From: a virus
IMG/VR virus record: IMGVR_UViG_3300025131_000351
Coordinates: 1-26,505 of that record
DNA: 26,505 bases
Strand: one strand, 5' to 3'
A model generated the notes under the pieces. The model saw nothing but the letters and a program-made list of their open reading frames with translations. It was not told where the DNA came from and ran no database searches. This document shows, in pieces, positions 13,652 through 22,347 of this stretch. Made by a program: the position numbers and the translations under genes. The number at the start of each line of letters is the position of its first letter. The stretch's first letter is position 1.

Positions 13652-16177
13652 TTAGGATCCAACATCTTTTATCATCCCCATTAATCGTCCGGATATGTAA
13701 GGAAGTACCACTTCCGCCATGCGATAGCCATCAGCTTCCATTATTACCGTACGCGAACCTCCTCCTCCTCCGCCTCCTTTACCACCAGCCTCAAATGCCT
13801 TAGATAATTTAGTAAGTACGTGAATTAGTTTATCCATAAATTGTAGATTCTTTTCATCGACTTTTAGCTTCGCAAGTTGCACAGTATTTTTAAGAATACC
13901 TTCAGTTGCCACCGCTGCCGAAGCATCAATTTCAGATACTTTTGTAACCAAATGTGTTACCCGTATGATGCCAGCTGAATCTGGAACATCAAGATCAGCA
14001 AGAGCATCAGTCACGGTTAAGAAATTACTTACTGCGCTCGATGTCAAGCTGCCAATACTGGAAAATAAAAAACCAAGAGCATTAATTTCATCTTCCGGCA
14101 ATAAGGCGAGGGACAATGCCAAAATGGCAAGGGAGCCGCCAATAGCCGCCATACCGGCGCCGAGGACGAGAGCACCGCCGGCCATGAGGAAGGCGCCGAG
14201 GAGGGTGGCTGCGCCGGTAAAAGCAGCTAACCACTTCAAGACATCCCATAATTTATCGGTATCAAGACCTTGCAAAGAAGAAAACATAAGACCAAAACCG
14301 CCGGCGAGGAGTCCGATGCCGGCAGCTGCTAAACCAATGCCAGCGCCTATTTCCAAAACAGCCACACCAAATGCTGCCATACCACCCGCAGCTCCGCCGG
14401 CTGCTGTTCCCAATGCCGCTACAGGGGGCCCCGCGAGTCCGGACGCTAGCGCCTGTGCTTCTGTTGCTGCAGCGACGGCGGCCGTATTTGCCGCTAACGC
14501 AGCTTGAATGCCACTAATAGCAGCTATACCAGCTTTCATAGCTGCCATTGCCTTGTATGCTCTTACTACTTTCCATATGATTCCAACGATACCACCAATG
14601 ACGATGAGATAGGCTGCCCATGTATTATCCGATAACCAATCAACGACAGTTTTTAAGCCGTCCGCGAGCCAGGAGATCACTCTGACTAGATCATCTAATA
14701 CAGGAGTGAGTTGGAGCAATAAAGCGTTAAATTTTTGACTCCAAGATAAGTTTTTAAAAGCTTCGCTGGAAAGATCTCTTAAGCTCATTTCGCCACCTTC
14801 GGCCAAAGCCTGAAGTTCATCGTAAGCTGATAAACTTGTATTAAATAATTTATTGGCCTCGGCCATATCTGTGATACCAGCAGCATTTGCAATTGCTTTT
14901 TGCTCAAAACGTCCAAGCTGATTGAAAGATTTTCCAGTGGCCGCAACTCCTTGTATCAATAATCTAACTCTTTCTGATTCTGTGGCAGTAACCATCTGAA
15001 CTGTATCAAAATAAGCGCCGCCCAAAAGAGCGTTTAAGCTACCAACTTTATCGCCGGCGTCTGCAAATGTATCGAATCCTGCGACGGTATTCAAAAGAGA
15101 ATCCATAGACATTGCTGTTGCCTTGGCTGCAGCCGAAAGATCTTTAAATTCTTGTTCCATTCTACCGCCATGAGCCATTAAAGTAGTAGCTGCGCGGCCA
15201 TAATCTTCCATTATTATGTGAGGCGGAACCTTTAATTCCATCGCGAGGCCCCTAAGATTATTTATCAGCTGTTCTGACTCTCTGCCTGTTTTTCCTTGGG
15301 CCGCTGTCATGACGTCAAAAGCCGTAGCAAAGCTGCGGGCTTCAATACCAAACATCGCCATGGTTGACGCTGTTGTCACTACACTTTCTTGGACGCTCTG
15401 ATCATATTGTAAAAATCTTGCGGAGGAAGTGCCCAACTCCTCATAAGTTTGGCCGACGTGCTCGGACGCAATACCAAGTTTCTTAACATTTCTGGTTACC
15501 TCGGCAACAGATCTAGTTATTTCTGGGCCCACGCCTAATGTCACCCTTAAGTCAGCGGCGACTTCAGAAAGTTTATTTACATAATCTAAGGCTTGGGCAA
15601 CGATTTTTGTCATCAGAGAACCAAACATATTCATCGGATTCATTGTTTCCTTAATGTTCGAACCAATTTCAGACATTGCTTGACCGAGATTAACACCCTT
15701 GTCAAGAGCATTAATTAGACTACCAGTGAGGCCGGCCGCTCTCCAATTATTATCGATACCAAGAATACTTCCGGCCGTCTGACCAAATGCCGAACCAAGA
15801 TCTCTTGCCGCTTCTGTGCTCTGCATAAGCGCAGCCGTCATATCAGCTTGAGCCTCAGTTCTGCGCATCGTATCTCTTATTTCTTCATCGCTAGCGCTCT
15901 TAAGAAATTTAAAATGCTCTTGTTGTGCTTCTGTAAGTTTTCCAAGCGCTTTTCTTTGCGCAAGAATCCATTTTTTACGTTCAACAGAGTCGGCAGCGCC
16001 GGATTGCATAGCGCTTATTCTTAGTTTGTTTTGCTCACGTAGAGCAGTAATCTGCTTTTCATACTCTTTTATCTCTATATCGATAAGCTTTATATTAGAT
16101 TGCGTAATCTTAGCAATCTCTTTTTTAAGAGCAATCTCTTTTTCTAGAGAAATATTTGCATCATCTCGCGAAGCCAT
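13652..16177 (-). CDS. Tail tape measure protein
   Basis: This protein has 841 residues. It sets tail length and is threaded inside the tube. The N-terminal 110 residues are strongly heptad-like and charged (LEKEIALKKEIAKITQ and onward). Helical Ala/Gly-rich repeats follow. A central block of hydrophobic segments (about 515-720) includes AYLIVIGGIVGIIWKVV and several Ala/Gly/Leu-rich stretches that look membrane-active, as in many tape measures. A GGKGGGGGGGS linker lies near the end, followed by a short conserved-looking tail that ends the protein. At roughly 0.15 nm per residue, a general rule for tape measures, the tail would be near 125 nm. It stands in the usual place after tube and chaperone-like genes. 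T4 gp29 is shorter (590). Confidence 0.9.
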   Translation of the reverse strand: MASRDDANISLEKEIALKKEIAKITQSNIKLIDIEIKEYEKQITALREQNKLRISAMQSGAADSVERKKWILAQRKALGKLTEAQQEHFKFLKSASDEEIRDTMRRTEAQADMTAALMQSTEAARDLGSAFGQTAGSILGIDNNWRAAGLTGSLINALDKGVNLGQAMSEIGSNIKETMNPMNMFGSLMTKIVAQALDYVNKLSEVAADLRVTLGVGPEITRSVAEVTRNVKKLGIASEHVGQTYEELGTSSARFLQYDQSVQESVVTTASTMAMFGIEARSFATAFDVMTAAQGKTGRESEQLINNLRGLAMELKVPPHIIMEDYGRAATTLMAHGGRMEQEFKDLSAAAKATAMSMDSLLNTVAGFDTFADAGDKVGSLNALLGGAYFDTVQMVTATESERVRLLIQGVAATGKSFNQLGRFEQKAIANAAGITDMAEANKLFNTSLSAYDELQALAEGGEMSLRDLSSEAFKNLSWSQKFNALLLQLTPVLDDLVRVISWLADGLKTVVDWLSDNTWAAYLIVIGGIVGIIWKVVRAYKAMAAMKAGIAAISGIQAALAANTAAVAAATEAQALASGLAGPPVAALGTAAGGAAGGMAAFGVAVLEIGAGIGLAAAGIGLLAGGFGLMFSSLQGLDTDKLWDVLKWLAAFTGAATLLGAFLMAGGALVLGAGMAAIGGSLAILALSLALLPEDEINALGFLFSSIGSLTSSAVSNFLTVTDALADLDVPDSAGIIRVTHLVTKVSEIDASAAVATEGILKNTVQLAKLKVDEKNLQFMDKLIHVLTKLSKAFEAGGKGGGGGGGSRTVIMEADGYRMAEVVLPYISGRLMGMIKDVGS

Positions 16178-16189
16178 TCAGATAAACCC

Positions 16190-16504
16190 TTACTTAAAGG
16201 GCCACTTGATACCTGTGACCCGTTCAAAATTTCTTGTTGCGTTATTAAGCAATGCCTTACTATGATATGTACGTGGATCATTTAGGCCATACTGTAGGTA
16301 TGCGCCCATATATTTTTTTTCTTTAACCAAGGTATCCAAAAAACTTTGGATATCTTGTTTTGAGCCCTTCACAGTCGTTGGCAAGCTAATACCGCCAAAC
16401 ATGGCACTCAGAATTCTCTTTACTTTTAGACCCAGGTTACCAAGTGTTCGGCCGGCCGCCTCATCGATTGTACTTTTTGTTAAATCAATTTCAATAATTT
16501 CCAC
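16190..16504 (-). CDS. Small unknown protein between chaperone-like genes and tape measure
   Basis: This protein has 104 residues and starts with GTG, since no in-frame ATG fits and GAGG lies about 8 bases upstream. The N-terminus is acidic (MEIIEIDLTKSTIDEAAG). A basic middle KVKRIL follows, then TVKGSKQDIQSFLDTLVKEKKYM and a C-terminal FERVTGIKWPFK. I do not recognise a family. It ends 12 bases before the tape measure gene, and a copy of the shared late AT motif lies 17 bases before its start. Its position suggests a tail assembly or minor tail role. The function remains unknown. Confidence 0.72.
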   Translation of the reverse strand: MEIIEIDLTKSTIDEAAGRTLGNLGLKVKRILSAMFGGISLPTTVKGSKQDIQSFLDTLVKEKKYMGAYLQYGLNDPRTYHSKALLNNATRNFERVTGIKWPFK

Positions 16505-16521
16505 GATTAAACCTCATAACG

Positions 16522-16535
16522 CTATTATAAATAGT
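16522..16535 (-). promoter_or_regulatory. Shared late AT motif before the 104-residue gene
   Basis: ACTATTTATAATAG on the coding strand, ending 17 bases before the GTG start. The arms CTATT/AATAG form a dyad, and the complement contains TATAAATA (16526-16533). Confidence 0.5.
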
Positions 16536-16557
16536 ATTTTAATGAAAATAAAGACTG

Positions 16558-16839
16558 TTAAGATAACGTATGAGTTTGTTTGCCGGAAGAGGCACCTTTA
16601 CCACGGGCTTTCTCAATTTGCTCATGTTCATATTCTTTTTGTTGATTTAGCCTTTCTGTAAACCAATTTCTTAGTTTTACAGGCAGGTTATAAATCTCAA
16701 TAAAGCTCCAATTTCCATGATATTTGAGAGCGAATGCTTGTTCGTATAAATGCTTTTGATAATTATGATCTAGGCCAAAAAAATTCCGTAGTAAACGGCA
16801 CCTCCATATCTTGGGAATGTCCACATTCAAAACACTCAA
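16558..16839 (-). CDS. Downstream frame of the tail chaperone pair, probably expressed by ribosomal frameshift
   Basis: This 93-codon open frame overlaps the preceding gene by 77 bases in the +1 frame. It contains no ATG; the first possible start is a TTG at 16839 with no ribosome site in front. The part after the upstream gene's end is protein-like: GLDHNYQKHLYEQAFALKYH, then GNWSFIEIYNLPVKLRNWF, then a charged coiled helix RLNQQKEYEHEQIEKARGKG. The portion within the overlap is poor (MSVLNVDIPKIWRCRLLRN). The natural reading is a 72-residue C-terminal extension joined to the upstream protein at the T7 run (16777-16783), giving about 354 residues. Its place between tube and tape measure equals that of lambda G/GT-type chaperone extensions. 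Real coding probably covers 16558 to about 16777. Confidence 0.72.
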   Translation of the reverse strand: MSVLNVDIPKIWRCRLLRNFFGLDHNYQKHLYEQAFALKYHGNWSFIEIYNLPVKLRNWFTERLNQQKEYEHEQIEKARGKGASSGKQTHTLS

Positions 16840-17623
16840 AAAATTGAGTCAAGTCGACATTGGGTACTATTTTGGAATAATGATTACGTAAATATTTTGA
16901 ATCAAAGGCTGGCATTACATTAATAAATTCTGCAATAAGGTTTCTATCCTCGACATCATTTACTGCTACAATATACGCCTTAAATTGATCTGTTAGGGTA
17001 AATTCATTTTTATTCTTTTTTGAACTTTGTAAAAGTCTTTTTTCATCGCGTCCGGTTAAAAGCCTGGTTTCAACAACCGCTTTTGATCTAGGAAGGGTAA
17101 AAGCAAATGTGCCACGCTCTGTTACTTTGGCTTCTCCAAGATCTAGATCATCAGGGGTTTTTGTTGTATTATCCTCTAAATTAAATGTAAATTCTTGTGC
17201 TGCCGCGCATGCTGGACATGTAACAGAGGCTTTATATTCGGCGCCATATGCCGAAATTCTACTGGCTACAATTAATGCATTCTTATCTCCAATACATAAA
17301 TCTTCCAGTCGAACGCCGGCTGTAACGATAAGCGATTGAAGCATTCTATCAAGAGCGACGCCCTTTTTAAGAAGAGATTTATTAACTAAAATATCTTCTT
17401 CTTTCGCTGTCATTAATTTAATTTCCACCTCTTCTTTCATATGAAGTGGATGTCCTTGCGGATAAAAACGTCCCTTTGTTGGTAAATCAACCAGCTCAGT
17501 GGGTACAACAAAGTGTAAACCGCCAGAAACATCTGCTGCTTCAACGGTCTCATCTGTTATATCATTGTGGGGGACGTTTGGAGTAGGCGCCTGAAAGCGG
17601 GCGCTATTATCTCTAACTGTCAT
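16763..17623 (-). CDS. gp26/T4_baseplate-family protein with zinc ribbon, in tail chaperone position
   Basis: This protein has 286 residues. The conserved entry segment VPTELVDLPTKGRFYPQGHPL (from about 40), followed by VEIKLMTAKEEDILVNKSLLKKG (66-88) and LDRMLQSLI, is typical of the myophage gp26-type baseplate/tail assembly family (Pfam T4_baseplate, recalled rather than searched). Two CxxC knuckles, C136/C139 (CPAC) and C264/C267 (CFEC), probably form one zinc ribbon that brackets a beta-rich domain. The protein ends FFWPRS, five codons after a run of seven T that can shift the reading frame into 16558-16839. RBS AAGAGG precedes the ATG, 22 bases after the tube gene. Position before the tape measure suggests it works as a tail assembly chaperone; T4 gp26 itself is assigned to the baseplate hub. 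Confidence 0.8.
   Translation of the reverse strand: MTVRDNSARFQAPTPNVPHNDITDETVEAADVSGGLHFVVPTELVDLPTKGRFYPQGHPLHMKEEVEIKLMTAKEEDILVNKSLLKKGVALDRMLQSLIVTAGVRLEDLCIGDKNALIVASRISAYGAEYKASVTCPACAAAQEFTFNLEDNTTKTPDDLDLGEAKVTERGTFAFTLPRSKAVVETRLLTGRDEKRLLQSSKKNKNEFTLTDQFKAYIVAVNDVEDRNLIAEFINVMPAFDSKYLRNHYSKIVPNVDLTQFFECFECGHSQDMEVPFTTEFFWPRS
16777..16783 (-). promoter_or_regulatory. Candidate +1/-2 programmed frameshift site (T7 run)
   Basis: On the coding strand the sequence reads GAA TTT TTT TGG CCT in the zero frame. Slipping the phenylalanine tRNA from TTT to the next TTT by +1, or back by 2, keeps perfect pairing and opens the frame GGC CTA GAT, which encodes the downstream extension. A -1 slip would meet TAG two codons later, so it cannot be the productive event. 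The zero-frame stop TAA follows five codons after the T run. No strong downstream stem was seen by eye. Confidence 0.6.
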
Positions 17624-17645
17624 GAAAACCTCTTTTTTGTATTAG

Positions 17646-18335
17646 TTATGAAGACTCACCACCGGTATCGATAGTATTTGGAATGAATGCCGACCCAATA
17701 ATATCTTTAGCGAGACCCAGGCCGGCAGAATTGTTAATAATCTGACTAATTCCATTACTCTCGCCGCCGGCTTTGGTCATGTAGGCAAAGTCATATTGAA
17801 GAGTCATACTAACTGTAGTAAGCTCTTCATTGCCATAATCCAGTGATCCAAAATCAACAGTACCTTGAATAAAAGGATTAATTAATCTCCATTGATCAAC
17901 TATTCTTTGTAGTGGGGGTGTCGTAAGATCAAAATTTGGGGGAATACCAAGTTGCGAGATCGTAACATCGCCTAAAACGCCAACCATCGATCCTTTAGTA
18001 AGATTTGTTGCTGCTGCATTTGCGGCGACGGAAGCACCGCCGGCCGGCACCTCGTAACCAGCCAATCTTAGAAAAGACATGACTGTCGCAGACGAGTCAG
18101 TCGGACTGACAGGATCAACTAATGTTAAACTAATTGGTGACCAAGTAACGCGACCAGGATAATTAAAAGTATGATTAATGTACTGATGGGGAGTGCTGGA
18201 AACTTCAAATTTAGGTTTATCAACGGATTTAACAAGCCACTTGATATTATCAAAATTAGATATGCTGACAACAAATCTAAAATTTCTTTTTGGCTCAACT
18301 GCGGGGCTATCCCAGAAATTATCGAACGATCCCAT
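17646..18335 (-). CDS. Tail tube protein (gp19-like)
   Basis: This protein has 229 residues, longer than T4 gp19 (163) but with the same plan. The N-terminus FDNFWDSPAVEPKRNFRFVV introduces a beta-barrel tube fold, followed by WLVKSVDKPKFEVSS and YPGRVTWSPISLTLVDPVSP, the usual tube-protein motif order. After a variable Ala/Gly insert (about 95-125), the closing strands INPFIQGTVDFGSLDYGNEELTTVSMTLQYDFA match the gp19 C-terminal half. It polymerises in hexameric rings inside the sheath and is the channel for DNA. It follows the sheath gene by 58 bases, as in T4 (18 then 19). The GGGAG ribosome site lies about 12 bases before the ATG. Confidence 0.9.
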   Translation of the reverse strand: MGSFDNFWDSPAVEPKRNFRFVVSISNFDNIKWLVKSVDKPKFEVSSTPHQYINHTFNYPGRVTWSPISLTLVDPVSPTDSSATVMSFLRLAGYEVPAGGASVAANAAATNLTKGSMVGVLGDVTISQLGIPPNFDLTTPPLQRIVDQWRLINPFIQGTVDFGSLDYGNEELTTVSMTLQYDFAYMTKAGGESNGISQIINNSAGLGLAKDIIGSAFIPNTIDTGGESS

Positions 18336-18393
18336 TTATTTAAAGTCTCCCTGTATGATACTAACTCATTTATAATTAGTTGTTAAATTGTTT

Positions 18394-21360
18394 TTAATCT
18401 TCGAAAGATGCTCCACTGCGTGTAATTAAGAAATCAATCGCAATAAATTCAATTGCCTTGGCAGGTTTCAAGAATATTTTTGCGTACATAATGTTTCTAT
18501 CACGCATTTCCGGAGTGGTCGTTGACTCATCCAAAATGAGTTTGTAATCTTCAAGACCAAATTTTGATTGAACATCTTTAAGAACCGGATTTGCTGCGCC
18601 GACGAAACGGGCCCAAGTTGAGGGAACGTTTTGATCAAATAAAACCAGGTTTGCAATTTGAGAAATTCTCTTTTTGAGATAAATCATCAAGCGACGAACA
18701 TTAATTCTATCTAGCGCCGATTGCTCAAGCTGTAGTGTCTTCTGTCCAAAGACCACAATTCCTTCTGCCGGAAAAGAAGCAATCGGATTGATTCTAACAT
18801 CATAAAGATCATCTCTTTCACGCGAAGTAAGTTTTCTGCGAACATTTGTTATCGGAATACCGGCAGCACCCTTGCTCAAGCCGCCTCGATTAAAGCCGGC
18901 TGGAGCAAACCAAAGTTCACTTCTTGCGGCAGAACTACCCATTGTTCCCAAAGCAGCTACAGAAGATGGAATCCACAACATTTGGCCTGTGCCCCCATCA
19001 ACTGTCTGTACCCACGGGAAGAAGGCGCAGCCATAACTTGAATTTGTAGATCTGGCTCTCATACTAGCAACGGCTTGAGCAACATCCGGAACTGCTGGAT
19101 ATGAAGTTGAATCTGGATCACCTTCCTGTACTGGTACGTAATCATTTTCTACATCGATGATCGCCAGAGCATCGCCCCGGTCTTCACAAACTTCGATCAA
19201 ACGGTCAGTAAACGCCGGCACGTAAACACCAGGTATCGTCGCAAGATTACATTCTACAACTTCTGGATCCGCAATAATATTGATTGCTCTATTCACCGAG
19301 GCGCGTGCATAATTTGTAACATCGGTGGTGCCGCGGCCTCCGGTGGAGGTGACCCCATCTAATACGGTATTGCGGAATGGATCACGATCTGTAATATCAA
19401 GACCATCAAAACCTCCATGTAATACTGTGGTAAATTTACTAATCTTGTTTGTATTGATCAGTGCGGACGAGCCGGACTTGGCAGTCCAAGACGTACTGCT
19501 GGCGCGGGAGCCGGATTCATAATACCAAGAATCACCATCGGCTTTTGTTGAGCTATTCTTGCCGCCAGAACCTGTTTTAATTAGATTATCTAATGTAAAT
19601 ACATATTGATACTTGACGGGCGTCGCGATGGTGGAGCCCGGGGTCCAACTATCAAGACCCATTGGCTTAGCTCGAACCAGATCTAAAGTGCCTTCATCAA
19701 ATCTAGTTTTTGAGCCGGCTTGATTAACATTCACACCGAAATACGCATCTCGGGGGTCAATAAAGCCCATATCGCTCGAAGAACCAATAAGAGCCAAAGA
19801 TGGGGAGGTAAAGCTGCCAGTCATGCCCTCGGTGTCGGTGCCGGGGGAGGTGGCGCAACGAATGTACGTTAACGGCATTTCATAGCCCTTGGCAATAAAG
19901 CCGGCGTCTTGGGTGTGAGGGTTCCGGCCGGTGGTAGCAATCTCAGCCGACACGCTCGTGAGCGAGCTGGAGACCATTGTCCAAGTCTTATATGTTAGCG
20001 GCCCTTTTACACCAAATGGCATGAGTTCCGCGTTCAAAGTACCAGCATCCACATCAGAATCCATTTCTACACGAATGTATTTGGAAACATTATTGTAGTT
20101 TCCATAATGTACGAGCCTCTGAGTTACTGAATCGTATTGAAATCTTTTATCGCCGATTTTACGTGCTATATAATTCGGAGATTGAGGATTTAAATTACAA
20201 TTAGAGAAAGTCTCTAAAACTTTCGGACGTATATCAGTATCGCGCAATTGGCGAACTTCCAGCGTGAAAGAAGGGTAAGGATCTACTGATTTTTCTTGAG
20301 CACTTGGAGATCTTAAATCACGAATTGAAATTTTAATTTCTTTTTGTGTTTGCTCTCCATTTGCTGTCAGGCCATGAACTCTGAATAAGTTCTCCGTATG
20401 GACCGCTGGATTAAATGTAACAGCGGGAGCACTAGTATCTTGTGAAATAAACCAACCAGTGGCGGCAGCTTGAGGGCCTTTATCTGTCGTCGTAAGTCCC
20501 AAGAAATCTGCGCCATCGATTGAGCCCGAAAGAAGACCTAAAATTATACCATAATATCCGTCTGAACTTGACAATGCAGCAACAGCTTTTTCATAAGTTT
20601 CTCCTAGCCAATAATCAATTCTTTTTTCCGATGATACGGTGCCCGTATTTATTCTTGTTGGATCCGTATTAAAGGCGGCCCGAATATAATTTGAACTGGT
20701 TCGAACAAAATCAACGCTTTTTGTTTCCACAACTCCATTGGCGCCTGTTAAAGCAATCTTAAATTGTGGTGGATTTCCGGCCGTACCGACTGAGTTAATA
20801 AAAATTGCATTCCCTCGTTCGTTGCCGGCGGTACTGACAGCGCGAACAGAGCCAGATAAAACAGGAGTAGACCCAGTACAATAAAAAACCGCAGCAAGAG
20901 TACCAGTGACGGCCGTGTCGTACGAGGCCGATGGACAAATCCACAAACCATAAGCGCCGATGCCGTTGTCGTCACTGGATAAGCCGCCCGGTGACCAACC
21001 GGCTGCTCCAGCAGCTTTAGTGGCTCCGGCATTAACTGATTGTGCTCCCAATAAACGTACAAACGTTATTGGGCTGTTATTGGCCAGATATGCTTTTGCA
21101 GCATATGTAGCATACATGGGACTGGTGAAATTTCCGTTTCTCCATACATCAAGCGACGTACCTCCAGGTACAGTATCTCCAAATATTTGGACAAATTCAT
21201 CATAAGATCTAATAACTGTTGGTACAAAAGCCGGTCCCATGGCGGTTCGGCCAATAATGACGGGTCCCTGAACCACATTTCCTAAATTTGGTACTTGAGA
21301 TTGGTCGACTTCTGTTATGAAGACTCCAGGTGACACAAAACGATATTTATCTGCCGGCAT
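18394..21360 (-). CDS. Contractile tail sheath protein (gp18-like), enlarged
   Basis: This protein has 988 residues, much longer than T4 gp18 (659). The N-terminal KYRFVSPGVFITEVDQSQVP (5-24) is the classic sheath start that threads into neighbouring subunits. VVQGPVIIGRTAMGPAFVP and a YDEFVQIFG motif follow. The last 250 residues contain SSVAALGTMG, NPIASFPAEGIVVFGQKTL, LDRINVRRLMIYLKKRISQ and FEPN-like FDQNVPSTWARF, ending in the strand ITRSG; these form the conserved inner handshake domain. Much of the middle (about 120-650) is Ser/Thr/Gly-rich and is the variable outward-facing part. AAGGAG lies about 9 bases before the ATG, and a shared late AT motif lies 39 bases upstream of the start. 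The extra length is probably surface domains. Confidence 0.93.
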   Translation of the reverse strand: MPADKYRFVSPGVFITEVDQSQVPNLGNVVQGPVIIGRTAMGPAFVPTVIRSYDEFVQIFGDTVPGGTSLDVWRNGNFTSPMYATYAAKAYLANNSPITFVRLLGAQSVNAGATKAAGAAGWSPGGLSSDDNGIGAYGLWICPSASYDTAVTGTLAAVFYCTGSTPVLSGSVRAVSTAGNERGNAIFINSVGTAGNPPQFKIALTGANGVVETKSVDFVRTSSNYIRAAFNTDPTRINTGTVSSEKRIDYWLGETYEKAVAALSSSDGYYGIILGLLSGSIDGADFLGLTTTDKGPQAAATGWFISQDTSAPAVTFNPAVHTENLFRVHGLTANGEQTQKEIKISIRDLRSPSAQEKSVDPYPSFTLEVRQLRDTDIRPKVLETFSNCNLNPQSPNYIARKIGDKRFQYDSVTQRLVHYGNYNNVSKYIRVEMDSDVDAGTLNAELMPFGVKGPLTYKTWTMVSSSLTSVSAEIATTGRNPHTQDAGFIAKGYEMPLTYIRCATSPGTDTEGMTGSFTSPSLALIGSSSDMGFIDPRDAYFGVNVNQAGSKTRFDEGTLDLVRAKPMGLDSWTPGSTIATPVKYQYVFTLDNLIKTGSGGKNSSTKADGDSWYYESGSRASSTSWTAKSGSSALINTNKISKFTTVLHGGFDGLDITDRDPFRNTVLDGVTSTGGRGTTDVTNYARASVNRAINIIADPEVVECNLATIPGVYVPAFTDRLIEVCEDRGDALAIIDVENDYVPVQEGDPDSTSYPAVPDVAQAVASMRARSTNSSYGCAFFPWVQTVDGGTGQMLWIPSSVAALGTMGSSAARSELWFAPAGFNRGGLSKGAAGIPITNVRRKLTSRERDDLYDVRINPIASFPAEGIVVFGQKTLQLEQSALDRINVRRLMIYLKKRISQIANLVLFDQNVPSTWARFVGAANPVLKDVQSKFGLEDYKLILDESTTTPEMRDRNIMYAKIFLKPAKAIEFIAIDFLITRSGASFED

Positions 21361-21399
21361 TATTAATTTCTCCTTAAAAAAGCTTTGATGTGGAAATAG

Positions 21400-21413
21400 C
21401 TATAATAAATAGT
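21400..21413 (-). promoter_or_regulatory. Shared late AT motif before the sheath gene
   Basis: ACTATTTATTATAG on the coding strand, 39 bases before the sheath ATG and just beyond the end of the gp15-like gene. The arms CTAT/ATAG form a short dyad. Confidence 0.5.
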
Positions 21414-21438
21414 AAATAAATAACCAAAAAGAATTTTA

Positions 21439-22347
21439 TCAAGATTTATAGAAACTATCTTTGCCCGTAGGATTAGGAACTTCAAAAACAACTCGCTCGC
21501 GACCAATTTTAATTTCGACTGCGTTTTGCGTTTTGGTGATCTTGGGAAGATTTTCATTTGGGCCGGCGCCGTGGATATAACCAAGAACTCTTAAGCTCAA
21601 GGTCATTTTGAATTTACGCTCCTGTTCTTCTAAAGTTGATATGGTGTTATCTACCGCATAGTCAGAATCCAAAAAACCTTCATATGAGTGGCCATTGCGA
21701 CTCAAAATAATATAATTTGATGCGTTTGTCGCATCAATCATATATGCAGCAATATCATTCATTTGTTGTTGATATTCAGTGAAACACTCAACTTCATAGT
21801 TGATTTCCATGTAAGACGGCGCCGGTATTGTTATTGTTTCATATACAACCTTTTTGTTAATACGTTTAAAATTCTTGTCGCCGGCATCATTGCTTTTACG
21901 GAAAGCATCTGCTGTTGCGAACTTATTTGTATCATCTTGTGCTATACGTCGAGCGATGATAACATCTGACTCTCCTGCTTGCCGCAATCTATCAAGTGGC
22001 GAAAATAACTTTCCTCGCTTGGTGCGATCTTTTGATATTCCTCTGCGCTCAATTGTTACTGCGGGATAGACGACGGCGCCGAGATCGTCACTTTTCGCAA
22101 TAAATGTTTCATCGTCAGTCCAATTCCTGTCTTTTCTATTAAATGCGCGCTCAATGCCAACCCAAGAAACTGGAACCAATCTAAAACCTTCATTTGAATA
22201 AGTTGAAATATTTAAATTTTGAAAAAAATTATAAACAGAAAAATCAATATTTTCCAAAGTCGAAGGCATAAATATCTGCTCTTCTACCCTATCAGGCTTT
22301 TCTACTTCCGTATAAGAATAATCAATATCTTTTCTTCTATCTACCAT
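21439..22347 (-). CDS. Tail sheath stabiliser / tail completion protein (gp15-like)
   Basis: This protein has 302 residues from the ATG at 22347; a TTG three bases upstream extends the frame but the ATG has better spacing to AAAGGGA. T4 gp15 is 272. The matching plan is an N-terminal FSVYNFFQNLNIST segment and a VPVSWVGIERAF motif with a charged loop. Central strands ITIPAPSYMEINYEVECFTEY (about 192-212) are followed by QQMNDIAAYMI, which is the pattern of T4 gp15 around its ELSIFTRYEDDM segment, and a closing domain with FKMTLSLRVLGYIHG. gp15 caps the finished tail and joins it to the head neck. It overlaps the previous gene by 11 bases and lies right before the sheath gene, keeping the T4 order 13-14-15-18-19 apart from genes 16 and 17. 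Confidence 0.7.
   Translation of the reverse strand: MVDRRKDIDYSYTEVEKPDRVEEQIFMPSTLENIDFSVYNFFQNLNISTYSNEGFRLVPVSWVGIERAFNRKDRNWTDDETFIAKSDDLGAVVYPAVTIERRGISKDRTKRGKLFSPLDRLRQAGESDVIIARRIAQDDTNKFATADAFRKSNDAGDKNFKRINKKVVYETITIPAPSYMEINYEVECFTEYQQQMNDIAAYMIDATNASNYIILSRNGHSYEGFLDSDYAVDNTISTLEEQERKFKMTLSLRVLGYIHGAGPNENLPKITKTQNAVEIKIGRERVVFEVPNPTGKDSFYKS

Noticed and set aside
13965-14507. Long plus-strand open frame (180 codons) opposite the tape measure gene
   Set aside because: Its Ala/Pro composition mirrors the Ala/Gly-rich hydrophobic code on the minus strand, and it has no ribosome site; it is a shadow frame.
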